A stretch of DNA of 64,000 nucleotides from Paenibacillus_E qinlingensis (GTDB lineage: Bacteria > Bacillota > Bacilli > Paenibacillales > NBRC-103111). Shown in pieces: positions 52,272-63,700 of this stretch. Both the position numbers and the translations under genes were made by a program. The stretch spans positions 29,647 through 93,646 of the forward strand of contig NZ_JAQIVH010000028.1 of NCBI RefSeq assembly GCF_028746185.1. Direction: 5' to 3'. The stretch's first letter is position 1. Every line of letters begins with the position of its first letter. The notes below the pieces were generated by a model. The model saw nothing but the letters and a program-made list of their open reading frames with translations. It was not told the DNA's origin and did no database searches.

Positions 52272-55200
52272 TTGTTTAACAGATACCAGGCGAAATGGCT
52301 TTGTTTATTAATCATTATATTGATGTACATACCGGTTGGGATGCTAAATGCAAGTGCAGCAACGAATATCACCGATATTAAGGGACATTGGGCCGAGGCC
52401 GATATAGAGGAATGGCTGGAGCAGGGGGTCGTAACTGGGTACCCGGACCAAACCTTTCAGCCAGAGCGGAATGTGACGAGAGGTGAGTTCGTAGCTCTTG
52501 TAAACCGGGCATTTCAATTTTCTGAAACACAGCCCATTACTTTTACCGATGTTAATTCGACCGATTGGGTATACCGGGAAGTACAGAAGGCAGTTGCACG
52601 AGGCTATATTGACGGATTCAGCGATAACAGCTTTCGTTCAGACCAGTCTATAACCCGGCAGGAAACGTCGGTCATGATTTCGCGGATCTTAAGGCTAGAG
52701 TCGAAGGATGCTAAGGCAGTTAAGCTTGGCAAGGATTCGGACAGTATTGCTTCGTGGGGGCAGGCGGCAATCAGCAATCTGCTTGATAACGGAATCATGA
52801 GTCTAGATATCGAGGAGATGTTTCACCCCAACCGTTCGATAACCCGCGCCGAAAGCCTAGTGTCTCTGAAGAGAGCGTTATCCTGGAGTAGGGTGGTGTA
52901 TGATAAATCAGGCAACTATGGGGAGGATACATTAAAAATCGAACCCAAGGATGTTATCATTAGTGCTCCAGGAGTAACGCTAATGAATATGCATATTTTG
53001 GGTGATCTCGTGATTTCCAAAGAGGTGGGGGATGGCGAAGCCTATCTGGACAAGGTTCAAGTGGATGGCGTTACTCGGATTGAAGGTGGTGGGAAAAACA
53101 GTATCCATATTCAAGATAGTCAATTGGGTACTCTTTCGGTCAACCGCCTGAAGCAAGCTGTTCGTATTGTTGCGGAAGGAATAACCGTAATTCGGGATGC
53201 GCAGGTACTATCAAGCGCAATCCTCGAAGAGCACGAGATCAAGGGAGAAGGATTTATTCAATTAACCATCCTTCCCGAACCATCCGGCGGACAGAGTAGG
53301 AGCATTTCCGTTTCAGGAGATTTCCAATCTATACGCCTGAACGCCGATATCCAAGAGCTACAGATACTAACTGGAAACATAGAGAACCTATACATCGCGG
53401 AGGAGTTAAAAAATCCCACGATTGTCCTGAATAAGGATGCCAGTATACAAACTCTAGATGCAAAAAGCAAGTCTAAGATCTCAGGTGAGGGAACAATCCA
53501 TCATGTGAACTTATCGGACGATGCGAAGGGTTCCGTACTCCCTGAAGCGAAGCCGAGTTTCCCTATATTTGGAGGTGGGGGATTCCCATCCGGGGGAGGG
53601 GGTGGCCCGTCAGGAGGAGGCGGGAATGCGTCTACTGCAGTTACCTCTATTACAGCAACGAGCGGGACGATAAAGGTTCTCTTTAATTCAAGTCTCGTGA
53701 GTCTTCCCTCTGCGACGGACTTCGTCGTAACACGGAAGAGGAATAATGGGGCAAGCGAAAATGTAAACATCTTGTCGGTCCACTTTATGGAGAGACAAAA
53801 CGAAGTCTTGCTAACGGTTCCTCCTGTTGAATATGGCGATGTAGAACAAAGCGTAATCTATTCTATATCCTATAAAAATGTTAGTACTGTATCCTCCCCT
53901 GCATTTACAGTATCCAAAAGGAACGTAACTGTATCAGGTGCATTGTATTACTGGAAGTATGGGGCACCGAAGGCCTTACCTTTGTACAATGTGTACGTTA
54001 ATTTAACAGGCATCCAGAACACAGAGGGTTCCTACGAAAGTGTTACGGACCAGCGTGGGAAGTTTGTATTTACAAATGTATTGCCAGGGACTTATATCGC
54101 GAATATATACTTAGGACCCATCAGGTATTACACCAGGGATTTTGTAGTGGAGGCAGGTAAGGCCTTTACGCTTCCGGATCTGATCATCGAAGAAGAGGGT
54201 CCTGAAGCTTCGGTGACAAATATAGTCTACTCCGATCTCGGCTATATCAGCGGGAGTGTCATGAACTTGGACGAACCGTATTCGGTCAAAGTTGAATTGG
54301 AGAACGGAACTTTGCTCCAAGGCCCTTCCAATAAATATGAAATGTTCTTTGGTTACAATCTGTTTGATTACAATCCGGGCCTTGTACTGAACCATGAAGA
54401 CAAACTGTTCGTCACCATGTTTACTAATACATGGAACAGTGATCGTTTTGAGGTTAATGTTATGGAACGGCCGAAAACCAAAAGCCCTACAGGTATTAAT
54501 GTCATATACGAAGATACGAAATATATTCGTGGCACTGTAGAGGATTGGTCCAATGCCATCACCGTCGTCAAAGAGGATGGTACCGTAATTGGCAATTCGC
54601 ACAATAACCTCGGGAATTCTTTTGAGGTCTATCTTACAGGGAATGAACCACTGCCAGTTGGTGAATCACTTTCCGTCTACGTTCAAGCGGAAGGCAAGAG
54701 GAAAAGTGATCCTGTTAGGATCACGGTAGTTGCTCCAACGGAAGTTACAGCTACACCTTCCTTGGACAAGGAGCTTTTGGAGGGGAGTACGGTTATTACG
54801 GGAAAAGCTGCGGCTGAATCTGATATCATCGTAAAGAGATCCGATGGCTTCATCTTGGGACAGGATCGTTCGGGGCCAACGACGAATAGCGGGAGATTCA
54901 ATGTGAATCTATCTTCAGCCACCATTGTGGGAGAGACTTTATACGTGTATGCAGACGGGTACGAGAAGCGTATCAGTGCGCCCCTCACGGTACAAGTCGG
55001 GGCAAGACCAGTCACTCCCGCCCCAGTGCTTGCTGGAGAAATATTTAGTGATTTTACATCCATCCGGGCTTCCGTTACACCAATTCCGAATTCATGGATC
55101 ACCGTATATTTGAAAAATGGGAATGGAACGGTAATCAAGGAAATCATTGCTGCGGCAGATGGAAACGTCACGTTTTGGTACCCGGAGTTAGCTTCAAATA

Positions 55201-56102
55201 CACAATACCAGTTAACAGCGAAGGCAGCAGAAATGAAGGAAAGTGTACCGGTGTTCTTCACGCCTAAAGAGCCTACGGAAGTGACACCGGTTCCGACAGT
55301 TTCGGAGACCGTGTATGCAGACGCAGGATATAGGGTTCACGGTATGACAGAACCTAATGCAACGATCCGTCTCTACTACGAGAACGGCACGCCGGCTGGT
55401 CTGTCGCAAGCTGATTCAATGGGGCAATTCTATTTTATCGTACCCATTGATCCCCCGGTGCTTCCTGGTGACAAGCTGTTGCTGAGGGCAGACCTGGAAG
55501 GCAAGCTGATGAGTGAGCCGCTGGTCGTAACAACAATTGCTTTGGTAGAAAAGTCGAGCCAGCCAGTAATCCAAGGCGGCGGGCTCTATGGGTACACAAG
55601 CAGATTATCGGGAACGGCAACTCCAGGAACACTCATTCAGGCCTATCATGAAGATGGCCGCCAGATTTATACCGGGGTATATTCAGATGCCACGACAGGT
55701 AATTGGAGTATTCTGCTGGTATATACCTTATTGCAGGCTGGAGACAGGATTTACGTCACGGCAGACGAAGTTGGCAAACTGCCGAGTGACCCGGTCTATC
55801 TCACAGTCCAGCCATCTCCGAAGTCAGTGACACCGACAGTAACAAGTAGTACGGTTACCTCGCAATCGACAATGATTCAAGGTACCTACAGCGGTGCGAG
55901 AATCGTGAATAGCCAGATAACGGCCATCTTTCTTGTTAATGAACAGGGTAATGTCGACGGATTCACATGGCTTGAGAGTAATGGTACTTTCACTATGTCT
56001 CTATCTCCCGAAAAACTTGTCCCTGGTGATACGATTAAAATTTATGCTCGGGAGGGGGATAAGGGCCTAAGTGACCCAGTGGTAATCAATATTAACGGTT
56101 AA
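52272..56102 (+). CDS. Large S-layer-homology cell-surface protein
   Basis: 1276 aa from TTG 52272 (GGAAGG, 5 nt). Signal peptide, then three SLH motifs (about 30-210: DIKGHWAEADIEEWLEQGVVTGYPDQTF; FTDVNSTDWVYREV; IASWGQAAISNLL). A beta-solenoid-like region follows, then a Gly-rich spacer (FGGGGFPSGGGGG, about 440), a carboxypeptidase-regulatory-like domain (about 560-640) and a series of ~95-residue Ig-like repeats (each with TPV-type linkers) to the end. GC-richer than the preceding genes. It probably reaches out from the wall; binding partner unknown. Confidence 0.85.
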   Translation: MFNRYQAKWLCLLIIILMYIPVGMLNASAATNITDIKGHWAEADIEEWLEQGVVTGYPDQTFQPERNVTRGEFVALVNRAFQFSETQPITFTDVNSTDWVYREVQKAVARGYIDGFSDNSFRSDQSITRQETSVMISRILRLESKDAKAVKLGKDSDSIASWGQAAISNLLDNGIMSLDIEEMFHPNRSITRAESLVSLKRALSWSRVVYDKSGNYGEDTLKIEPKDVIISAPGVTLMNMHILGDLVISKEVGDGEAYLDKVQVDGVTRIEGGGKNSIHIQDSQLGTLSVNRLKQAVRIVAEGITVIRDAQVLSSAILEEHEIKGEGFIQLTILPEPSGGQSRSISVSGDFQSIRLNADIQELQILTGNIENLYIAEELKNPTIVLNKDASIQTLDAKSKSKISGEGTIHHVNLSDDAKGSVLPEAKPSFPIFGGGGFPSGGGGGPSGGGGNASTAVTSITATSGTIKVLFNSSLVSLPSATDFVVTRKRNNGASENVNILSVHFMERQNEVLLTVPPVEYGDVEQSVIYSISYKNVSTVSSPAFTVSKRNVTVSGALYYWKYGAPKALPLYNVYVNLTGIQNTEGSYESVTDQRGKFVFTNVLPGTYIANIYLGPIRYYTRDFVVEAGKAFTLPDLIIEEEGPEASVTNIVYSDLGYISGSVMNLDEPYSVKVELENGTLLQGPSNKYEMFFGYNLFDYNPGLVLNHEDKLFVTMFTNTWNSDRFEVNVMERPKTKSPTGINVIYEDTKYIRGTVEDWSNAITVVKEDGTVIGNSHNNLGNSFEVYLTGNEPLPVGESLSVYVQAEGKRKSDPVRITVVAPTEVTATPSLDKELLEGSTVITGKAAAESDIIVKRSDGFILGQDRSGPTTNSGRFNVNLSSATIVGETLYVYADGYEKRISAPLTVQVGARPVTPAPVLAGEIFSDFTSIRASVTPIPNSWITVYLKNGNGTVIKEIIAAADGNVTFWYPELASNTQYQLTAKAAEMKESVPVFFTPKEPTEVTPVPTVSETVYADAGYRVHGMTEPNATIRLYYENGTPAGLSQADSMGQFYFIVPIDPPVLPGDKLLLRADLEGKLMSEPLVVTTIALVEKSSQPVIQGGGLYGYTSRLSGTATPGTLIQAYHEDGRQIYTGVYSDATTGNWSILLVYTLLQAGDRIYVTADEVGKLPSDPVYLTVQPSPKSVTPTVTSSTVTSQSTMIQGTYSGARIVNSQITAIFLVNEQGNVDGFTWLESNGTFTMSLSPEKLVPGDTIKIYAREGDKGLSDPVVINING

Positions 56103-56108
56103 AAAACA

Positions 56109-56138
56109 AGAGACATCCTTTTGGATGTCTTTTATTTT
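56109..56138 (+). terminator. Terminator of the large SLH gene
   Basis: 8-bp stem AGACATCC/GGATGTCT with a TTTT loop and a long T-rich tail. Confidence 0.9.
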
Positions 56139-56420
56139 TTTCTTAAGGGTAGGCCTACTTTCGTCATTATATAGAATTTAAAAAGTCAGTGTTGTAAAAA
56201 TTGCTTCATCATGCAAAAGTTTTTACAGCAGAAGCTTCGAACAGTTTAAGCTCGTTTTCCCGAATTCAAGGTGTAGCCTCAGGAACAAAAATAAAGGATT
56301 CACCCCACTTTTTGTCGAAATTTCTGATGTAGAAAGTAAAATAATGTAAGAGTAGCAAAAGGCATAAATATGGCTTACCCTTTGCGTTCATGCTTGCAAT
56401 ACGTAAGGAGACCAAGGTCG

Positions 56421-57569
56421 ATGATTCGTGTAATGCTCATTGATGATGAAGAAGATGCGCTGGATTTATTGGAAATTTTGCTTGGACAAATAGGAAATAT
56501 CAACATAGTGGGAAGGTATATGAATCCGATTCAAGCGATTGAAGCGTTAGCTAACTCTCCTGTGGATGCAGTGTTTCTGGATATTCAGATGCCGGGAATG
56601 AAGGGTACGGAAGCTGCCAGAACAATCAGAAGCATGATCCCTCTATTACCGATCGTATTCACCACGGCATATGCGGAATATGCAGTTGAAGCTTTTGAAA
56701 TTCAATCGACGGACTATCTGCTGAAGCCATTTACCATACAAAGATTGCAGAACACGGTTGAGCGCCTTAAACAATCCTTATCTGAATCCGTCATTTTGGC
56801 GCGCCAAGGTGCAAACATCACCCCGACCATCTGCTGTCTAGGAGGCTTTCAAATTGGATTGCCGGGTGACACGACCAAGGTGTTAACTTGGAAAACGAAG
56901 AAGGAAAAGGAACTCTGTGCGTTTCTGATTCATTATGCAGGAAAGTCTGTAAATACGGCATCGATTATTGAGGCGATATGGCCGGGGTACGACTTGAACA
57001 AGGCAAAAACGTATTTGTATACGTGCCTGTCTTATTTAAGAAGAAGCTTGGCGGAACATCATATTCCAATCTATATACGTAAAGCGGATCAAGGATTCGT
57101 AGCCGAATTGGACGGGTTGACGGTAGATGTAATTGAGCTTGAGGGGCTACTGAGTATCAACTTGGCCGAGGAGGACATGGATGAAAGGTCTTACGATAAA
57201 TTGAACCAGATGTATACAGGCGAATATATGGAAGCTTGCGATTTCAGTTGGGCTACGGCCAGACAGTTAGAGCTTAAAGCCTTGTATGTACGAGCGCTCC
57301 GCAAATGGTCCGCGAATTTTCAAAGTCAGGGTAATCGTGTGCTTGCAGTGGACTGTTTGCAAAATCTTTTGTCGCTTGCCCCCGAATCCGAGATCGACGG
57401 ACGCGAGTTAATTAAGCTGCATTTGAAGATGGGGAATCGAAATGAGGCCTATCGTGTCTGTGTACAACTGGAACAAGCGGTGCGCTTTCAATTGGGAGCT
57501 GAGCTGGAAGAAGAGACTTTGCGGTTATTTCAACAAACGATTGATAAGACTGAGTGGCAACGCCGATGA
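56421..57569 (+). CDS. Response regulator with winged helix and bacterial transcriptional activation domain (SARP-like)
   Basis: 382 aa. The receiver domain (1-120) has the acidic pair LIDDEED, phospho-Asp in DAVFLDIQMPG, Thr in FTTAYAEYA and Lys in YLLKPF. Residues ~135-230 are an OmpR-like DNA-binding domain (TKKEKELCAFLIHYAGKSVNTASIIEAIWPG). The rest is the helical BTAD/TPR-like domain. ATG 56421 with AAGGAG is preferred over the upstream ATG at 56370. The stop overlaps the sensor kinase start (ATGA). Confidence 0.88.
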   Translation: MIRVMLIDDEEDALDLLEILLGQIGNINIVGRYMNPIQAIEALANSPVDAVFLDIQMPGMKGTEAARTIRSMIPLLPIVFTTAYAEYAVEAFEIQSTDYLLKPFTIQRLQNTVERLKQSLSESVILARQGANITPTICCLGGFQIGLPGDTTKVLTWKTKKEKELCAFLIHYAGKSVNTASIIEAIWPGYDLNKAKTYLYTCLSYLRRSLAEHHIPIYIRKADQGFVAELDGLTVDVIELEGLLSINLAEEDMDERSYDKLNQMYTGEYMEACDFSWATARQLELKALYVRALRKWSANFQSQGNRVLAVDCLQNLLSLAPESEIDGRELIKLHLKMGNRNEAYRVCVQLEQAVRFQLGAELEEETLRLFQQTIDKTEWQRR

Positions 57570-60500
57570 GAAAAAAAATTGCAGCGGCGCTTATCACGTT
57601 ATTTCTGTTGATGGCAACCTATGGCACACTGTTTACCTACTTCTCTATCTACAAAAAAGTCATGCCAGCAGCGGTCAATGGAAATATGGACTTAACTGCC
57701 TGGCATTTTGATAAAGGCGGCCCCGTTCGGCTGGACGGGCAATGGGAGTTATATCCGAATCAACTAATCGGCCATTTGGCTTCTCTCTCTTCTCTCGCTG
57801 TTAAGGAGTCAACGCAAGAGATGATTCAGGTCCCCGGATCATGGTCCAAACAGATGAGCACGATTGGCATGGCAACCTATCGATTGCAGATTCGGATCGG
57901 CGACGCCGGCGTGGTGTATGGTCTGAAAACAGCGGCCATTCATATTTCCAATCGGCTCATCGTCAACGGCCAAATTGTCGGATCAAGCGGAAATCCAGCC
58001 GAGAAGCAGAGCTATAGCGCGCTTAACAAACCATATGTCAGCTACTTCACGCTGCAGCCGGGCTGGAATGAAATCCTGGTTCAGGTGGCTAACTATGAAT
58101 TTCGGGTAAGCAGTGGAATCAGCGAATCGCTTCTCTTTGGCAAAGCCGAGCAAATTTCCAAGCTTCGTGATCAAGCGACAGCGCATGATTGGGTCGCGTT
58201 CACTGCCTTCTTGATCATGGGGTTATATTTTATTGGTTTATTTTCTCAACGCAGAGGCGATTTATCACTCATGGTACTGGGTATCGTTTGCGTATGCATT
58301 GCTGCATTTACAAGCGTCAGCGGCGAGAGAGTATTATTTGATACGATTGGTCCGATCCCATTCTGGCTGTATTTCCGAATTCAGATGGTATTGACCGTTG
58401 GCGTAGGTGTTGGATTTTTCCTTTATGTATATACCGCTTTTCGGCCTTACTGTTATGAATGGCTCACTCGAAGCGGGCTGGCTTTGGGGGGGATACTTGC
58501 AGTGCTGCATGTAGGCTTCGCCACCGAGCTCACAACAGGGCCAATTCGACAATTCACATCGTTTTACGTGACTTTCTCGTTGTTGTACGCAACGTATGTA
58601 TTCGTATATACGGCTTTGCACAAGGTAGCTGGTAGCGGGTATTTGGCCGTGGCGGCAATGGCTCTGAATGTGCTGGTGCTGAACCAGAATATGAACGTGT
58701 ACTTCGGCGTGCCAATCTATTCGCTTGCGCCAGTTGAACCTTTTCTTGTTCTGTTGATGCTAGCTTTGCTTATGTCGCTTCGGTTCTCGAACGCTTTCCG
58801 TAAAATCGAAGAGCTGTCAGGGCAATTGATGCAAGCAGACAAGTTGAAGGACGACTTTCTGGCCCGAACTTCGCATGAATTCAAGACACCGCTTCATGGT
58901 GTGATGAATATTTCCCGGTCCATGCTGGACGATATCGCACATCCGCCAACTGCGGAACAACGGGAAAAACTGCAATTGATAACTGACATTACGAGGAAGC
59001 TTTCGCAGCTCGTTTACGATATTTTAGACTTATCCAAGTTAAAACTAGGTGAACTGAGAATCGTCCCGGCTCCAATCGATGTTCGTTCGGTCACGGAGGT
59101 ACAAGTGCGCTTCTACTCCTATTTGTGCACGGAAAACCATATTCAACTGATAAACCATGTGCCTGCGCAGTTGCCTTCTGCTATGGCCGATGAAATCCGC
59201 CTGAGCCAGGTTATTGGAAATTTGCTGGATAATGCGATCAAGCATACGGAGAACGGTAGGGTTGTTGTTACAGGAAGAGAGCATGCGGGCAGGCTCGAAA
59301 TTGCGGTGCACGACACAGGAAAAGGTATTGATCCCCAGGATATTCCATTAATTTTCGAGCCCTTCAAATCGCTTGAGGGAGCACAGCAACGTGGCTTCGG
59401 ATTAGGGCTGCCGATTGCGAAACAACTGGTTGAACTGCAAGGAGGGACGCTTTCGGTTACTTCAACGCCTGGAGTCGGTTCGACCTTTACATTCACGCTT
59501 CCGATCTCTGAACAGCGAAGAGAAGCAACATTGTCCTATTCAACTCCCATGGTTGTTCCCAAAGAAGTCGAATATTCCTTTGCTACGCCTTTTCATACGA
59601 ATTCGAAAGGTAAGCATACGGTTCTTATCGTCGACGATCAGTACGTGAACTTGAAAGTCTTATTGGACGCCCTTCAAGCACTCGACTATCGCGTAATCGC
59701 GGTCAAGAACGGGTATGAGGCGCTGGAGCAACTCGATCAGTCGGGCAGAATCGATCTTGTCATTCTCGATTTGATGATGCCAGGCATGTCAGGGTATGAA
59801 GTATGCCAAGAGATTCGCAAGCGATACTCGTTGCTGGAGATGCCCGTCCTGATGGTAACGGCGGCGATTCAACCCCAAGATAAGGTTGCAGCACTCCAAG
59901 CGGGTGCTAACGATTACTTGTCAAAACCGTTCGATGTGGAAGAGCTTAAGGCGAGAATCGGCAGTTTGCTCGCGATGAAGGAATCGCTCGGTCGAGCGAT
60001 CCATATGGAAGTGGCCTTTTTGCAATCACAGATTAAGCCTCATTTCTTATATAACGTTCTGAACAGTATAGTGGCATCAAGCTATAAGGATGTGGAGCGA
60101 GCGAGGAAGATGATCGCGGATCTCGCCGATTACTTGAGAGGGAGCTTTCGGTTCAGTAATGCGGAGGAACGTATCGGGTTTGCGGAGGAATTTAGTCTGA
60201 TTCGAACGTATGTCGAGATTGAGCGGGCTCGATTCAAAGATCGTATTCGCTTCGAGTCCGATATCGCAGAGACTGCTTATAGTTTGCGCATGCCACCGCT
60301 TCTCTTGCAGCCTCTGGTAGAAAATGCGATCCGTCATGGCATCGGCGATCGTATTGAAGGAGGTACGGTGACGATGACAGCGGAAGAGTTGGATGGGAAG
60401 TGGCGATTTGTTGTAGCCGACGACGGCGTAGGGATACCGCCCGAACGATTGAAGGTACTGCTTGAAAGGCCCGATGCGGACGAGCCACAGGGAGTCGGTT

Positions 60501-60613
60501 TACGGAATATTAACAAGCGGTTGAAATACGAATATGGCATTTCGCTAGAGCTGGAAAGTGAGCTAGGGCGTGGTACGAAAGTTACCATTTGCATCCCTGC
60601 TTCGTCAATATAA
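57566..60613 (+). CDS. Hybrid sensor kinase with HisKA, receiver and LytS-type kinase modules
   Basis: 1015 aa. Extracellular 7TMR-DISM-like jelly-roll (about 40-200), seven membrane helices (about 210-410), HisKA with LARTSHEFKTPLHGV (about 435), and HATPase with NLLDNAIKHTENG, DTGKGIDPQDIP and GFGLGLPIAKQL. A receiver follows (HTVLIVDDQYVNLK; DLVILDLMMPGMSGYE), then a second kinase of LytS type (QSQIKPHFLYNVLNSI) with its own ATPase (LLQPLVENAIRHG; GVGLRNINKRL). ATG 57566 overlaps the regulator stop (ATGA), so the pair is co-translated. Confidence 0.9.
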   Translation: MRKKIAAALITLFLLMATYGTLFTYFSIYKKVMPAAVNGNMDLTAWHFDKGGPVRLDGQWELYPNQLIGHLASLSSLAVKESTQEMIQVPGSWSKQMSTIGMATYRLQIRIGDAGVVYGLKTAAIHISNRLIVNGQIVGSSGNPAEKQSYSALNKPYVSYFTLQPGWNEILVQVANYEFRVSSGISESLLFGKAEQISKLRDQATAHDWVAFTAFLIMGLYFIGLFSQRRGDLSLMVLGIVCVCIAAFTSVSGERVLFDTIGPIPFWLYFRIQMVLTVGVGVGFFLYVYTAFRPYCYEWLTRSGLALGGILAVLHVGFATELTTGPIRQFTSFYVTFSLLYATYVFVYTALHKVAGSGYLAVAAMALNVLVLNQNMNVYFGVPIYSLAPVEPFLVLLMLALLMSLRFSNAFRKIEELSGQLMQADKLKDDFLARTSHEFKTPLHGVMNISRSMLDDIAHPPTAEQREKLQLITDITRKLSQLVYDILDLSKLKLGELRIVPAPIDVRSVTEVQVRFYSYLCTENHIQLINHVPAQLPSAMADEIRLSQVIGNLLDNAIKHTENGRVVVTGREHAGRLEIAVHDTGKGIDPQDIPLIFEPFKSLEGAQQRGFGLGLPIAKQLVELQGGTLSVTSTPGVGSTFTFTLPISEQRREATLSYSTPMVVPKEVEYSFATPFHTNSKGKHTVLIVDDQYVNLKVLLDALQALDYRVIAVKNGYEALEQLDQSGRIDLVILDLMMPGMSGYEVCQEIRKRYSLLEMPVLMVTAAIQPQDKVAALQAGANDYLSKPFDVEELKARIGSLLAMKESLGRAIHMEVAFLQSQIKPHFLYNVLNSIVASSYKDVERARKMIADLADYLRGSFRFSNAEERIGFAEEFSLIRTYVEIERARFKDRIRFESDIAETAYSLRMPPLLLQPLVENAIRHGIGDRIEGGTVTMTAEELDGKWRFVVADDGVGIPPERLKVLLERPDADEPQGVGLRNINKRLKYEYGISLELESELGRGTKVTICIPASSI

Positions 60614-60634
60614 CTGCATAGTACCGATTGACAT

Positions 60635-60671
60635 AACAGGTTCTCATCCTATCAGATGGGGCCTGTTTTTT
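60635..60671 (+). terminator. Terminator of the two-component operon
   Basis: Stem AACAGG...CCTGTT extended by partial pairing inside, followed by TTTTTT, 25 bp after the kinase stop. Confidence 0.75.
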
Positions 60672-60792
60672 CATGGGGGAAATTGTCGGTTTTTAAGGTT
60701 TCTTTAAGGTGCTGTCCGATATGCTGAGATAGAGAATGAGGGATATGCGACAGAATGATAATTTGGAAGGAAGATGCAGATTGATTCCGGCA

Positions 60793-63700
60793 ATGAGAAG
60801 GAGTAAGACATACGATAGATTACGCAAAACGGTACATGTATTACTCGCCGTTATACTTTTGTTACCGCTTTTATTCACTAGAGGCACAGCTTCCGCAGCG
60901 TCTGGCTGGTCGATGATCGACGGCGGAGGTCCTAACGGACTCAACGTAAATGCAGCCAATCGTGCGGAATATCCTGCTATGACCGTATGGAACGGCGAAG
61001 TTTATGTCACTTGGCAAGAAAAGGTCGTTCCAGGCGTAACCGCTAGTCAAATCAGAGTGAAGAAATATAACGGTACGGGCTGGACGAGCGTCGACGGTAA
61101 CGGTCCGAACGGATTAAATATCAACTCAGCCAAAGATGGAACGCGGCCAATTCTGGCCGTATCTAACGGTTCTTTATATCTTGCTTGGACTGAAGCGGTT
61201 ACATCGTCCTATGGTCAAATTCGGGTCAAGAGATACAACGGAACAAGTTGGACAAGCGCTGAAGGGGAAAGCACAACCGGAATTAACATCGATTCGACGA
61301 AGGATGCTAACTTCCCTACCCTTGTTGAATACAATAATGCTTTGTATGCGTCATGGTCTGAATTGGGTAAAATTTATATTAAGAAATATGACGGTGTAGA
61401 GTGGACAATCGTCGATGGAAGTGCAAACGGATTAAATATCAATTCAGCTAATGGTGGAAGTTTTCCTGCTTTGGCTGTAATGGGAAATGAACTATTCGCG
61501 ATATGGTCGGAACAGAACACAGGTATTTATCAGCTCAGAGCCAAAAAGTATGACGGCACGAGCTGGACGACAATCGATGGCGGCAGCGCGACTGGGTTGA
61601 ATATAGCGACTGGAAAACATGCGTACTACCCAACGCTAACCGCTGTCGACGGCGTCATGTACGCAGCTTGGTTTGAACCGGTGGATTCGACGACGGATGA
61701 CCAAATTCGGGTGAAGAAATACGACGGCGGTAACACTTGGTCAAGCGTTGACGGCGGTGGAAAATATGGAATCAACGTGAACACTGGATACCGAGCTAAT
61801 TATGTAAAGTTAGCAGGCGCCAATAATGAATTATATGCGGTGTGGTCCGAAAATTCTGGCTTGGTAGGAGCGGGATCAACCCCCGTATTTAAAATTCGAG
61901 CAAAGAAGTATAACGGAACTGCTTGGTCGAGCGCCGAACTTGGCTTAAACGGTTTTATTGTGGATAATACGAAAGCTGCTTTTTATCCTGCCATAACCAC
62001 ACTAAACAATGCTTTATTCGTAGCATGGCAGGAAAAAAACAGTACGGTAGAGCAGCTTCGGGTGGCTAACTTACCGGCTCCAGCTGTTAATAGCGTAGCT
62101 GTTACCCCAGGCACGGCAAGCATGATACAAGGAGGAAGCAAGAATCTCACAGTTGCGGTAGATGCGGTGGGAGGAGCGGCAACGACGGTCACTTGGACAA
62201 GCAGTGACGTCACTAACAAGGTGACGGTGGACAGCGCGGGTAACGTAAACGTCGCGGCGGATGCCGGACTGGGCAATTATACGATCACGGCCACCTCGAC
62301 GGTGGATAATAGCAAAATAGGAACAGCGACGATTACTGTCATACTGCCTACCGTTAATAGCGTGCTCGTCAGTCCGATTAGAGCAACCGTCTTACAAGGT
62401 GGAAGTAAACAGTTCGCTGCAGTGGTAGACGCGGTGGGAGGAACACCGACGACGGTCACTTGGACCAGCAGCGACGTTGCCAACAAGGTGACGGTGAGCA
62501 GCACGGGTAACGTAACCGTCGCAGCAGATGCCGTGCCGGGCGTTTATACGATCACGGCCACATCTACGGTGGATAATAGTAAAAAAGGGACAGCTCCGGT
62601 TACCGTCACGGCAACACCTGCCATTAATAGCGTAACCGTCAGCCCGACTACCGCAAGCGTCGCGCAAGGAGGAAGCAAGAATCTCACAGCAACGGTAGAT
62701 GCGGTGGGCGGAGCGGCGGCGACGGTCACGTGGACAAGCAGTGATATCACTAATAAGGTGACGGTGAACAGCTCGGGTAAAGTTACCGTTGCGGCAGATG
62801 CCGCACTGGGTGATTATACGATCACGGCAACTTCGACGTTTAATAACAGCAAAAAAGGGACTGCGACGATCACCATTACTGAAGCGCCGGCCATCAACAG
62901 CGTGACTGTTAGCCCGATATCCGCAAGCGTGGTGCAAGGAGGAAGCGAGCAGCTCACGGCTACGGTAGATACGGTGGGCGGAGCGGCGGCGACGGTCACA
63001 TGGACAAGCAGTGACATCACTAACAAGGTGAAGGTGAATAGCTCGGGTAAAGTAACCGTCGCGGCTGATGCGACCCCGGGTAATTATACGATTACGGCGA
63101 CTTCGACGTTCAATACCAGCAAAAAAGGGACAACGACGATTACGGTCACGGCCATGCCTCCAGCTGTGAATAGCGTAACCGTAAGCCCAAGCACCGCAAG
63201 CGTGGCGCAAGGAGGAAGCAAGCAGCTCACAGCGACGGTAGATGCGTTAGGCGGAGCGGCGACGACAGTCACATGGACGAGCAGCAATACGAAGGTGAGT
63301 GTGGACAGCGCGGGGGAAGTAACCGTAGCGGCAGACACCACGCCTGGTAATTATACAATCACGGCAACATCCACGGTGGACAGCAGCAAAAAAGGAACTG
63401 CGACGATTACCGTCACAGCATCGCCAGCAATTAACAGCGTAACCGTAAGCCCAAGCACCGCAAGCGTGGCGCAAGGAGGAATCAAGCAGCTCACAGCGAC
63501 GGTAGATGCGGTGGGAGGAGCGGCGACGACCGTCACATGGACGAGCAACAATGCGAAGGTAACGGTGGACAGTGCGGGGGAAGTAACCGTAGCAGCAGAC
63601 GCCACGCCTGGCAACTATACAATAACGGCAACATCGACGGTGGACAGCAGCAAAAAAGGAACAGCGACGATTACCGTCACAGCGTCGCCAGCAATCAATA

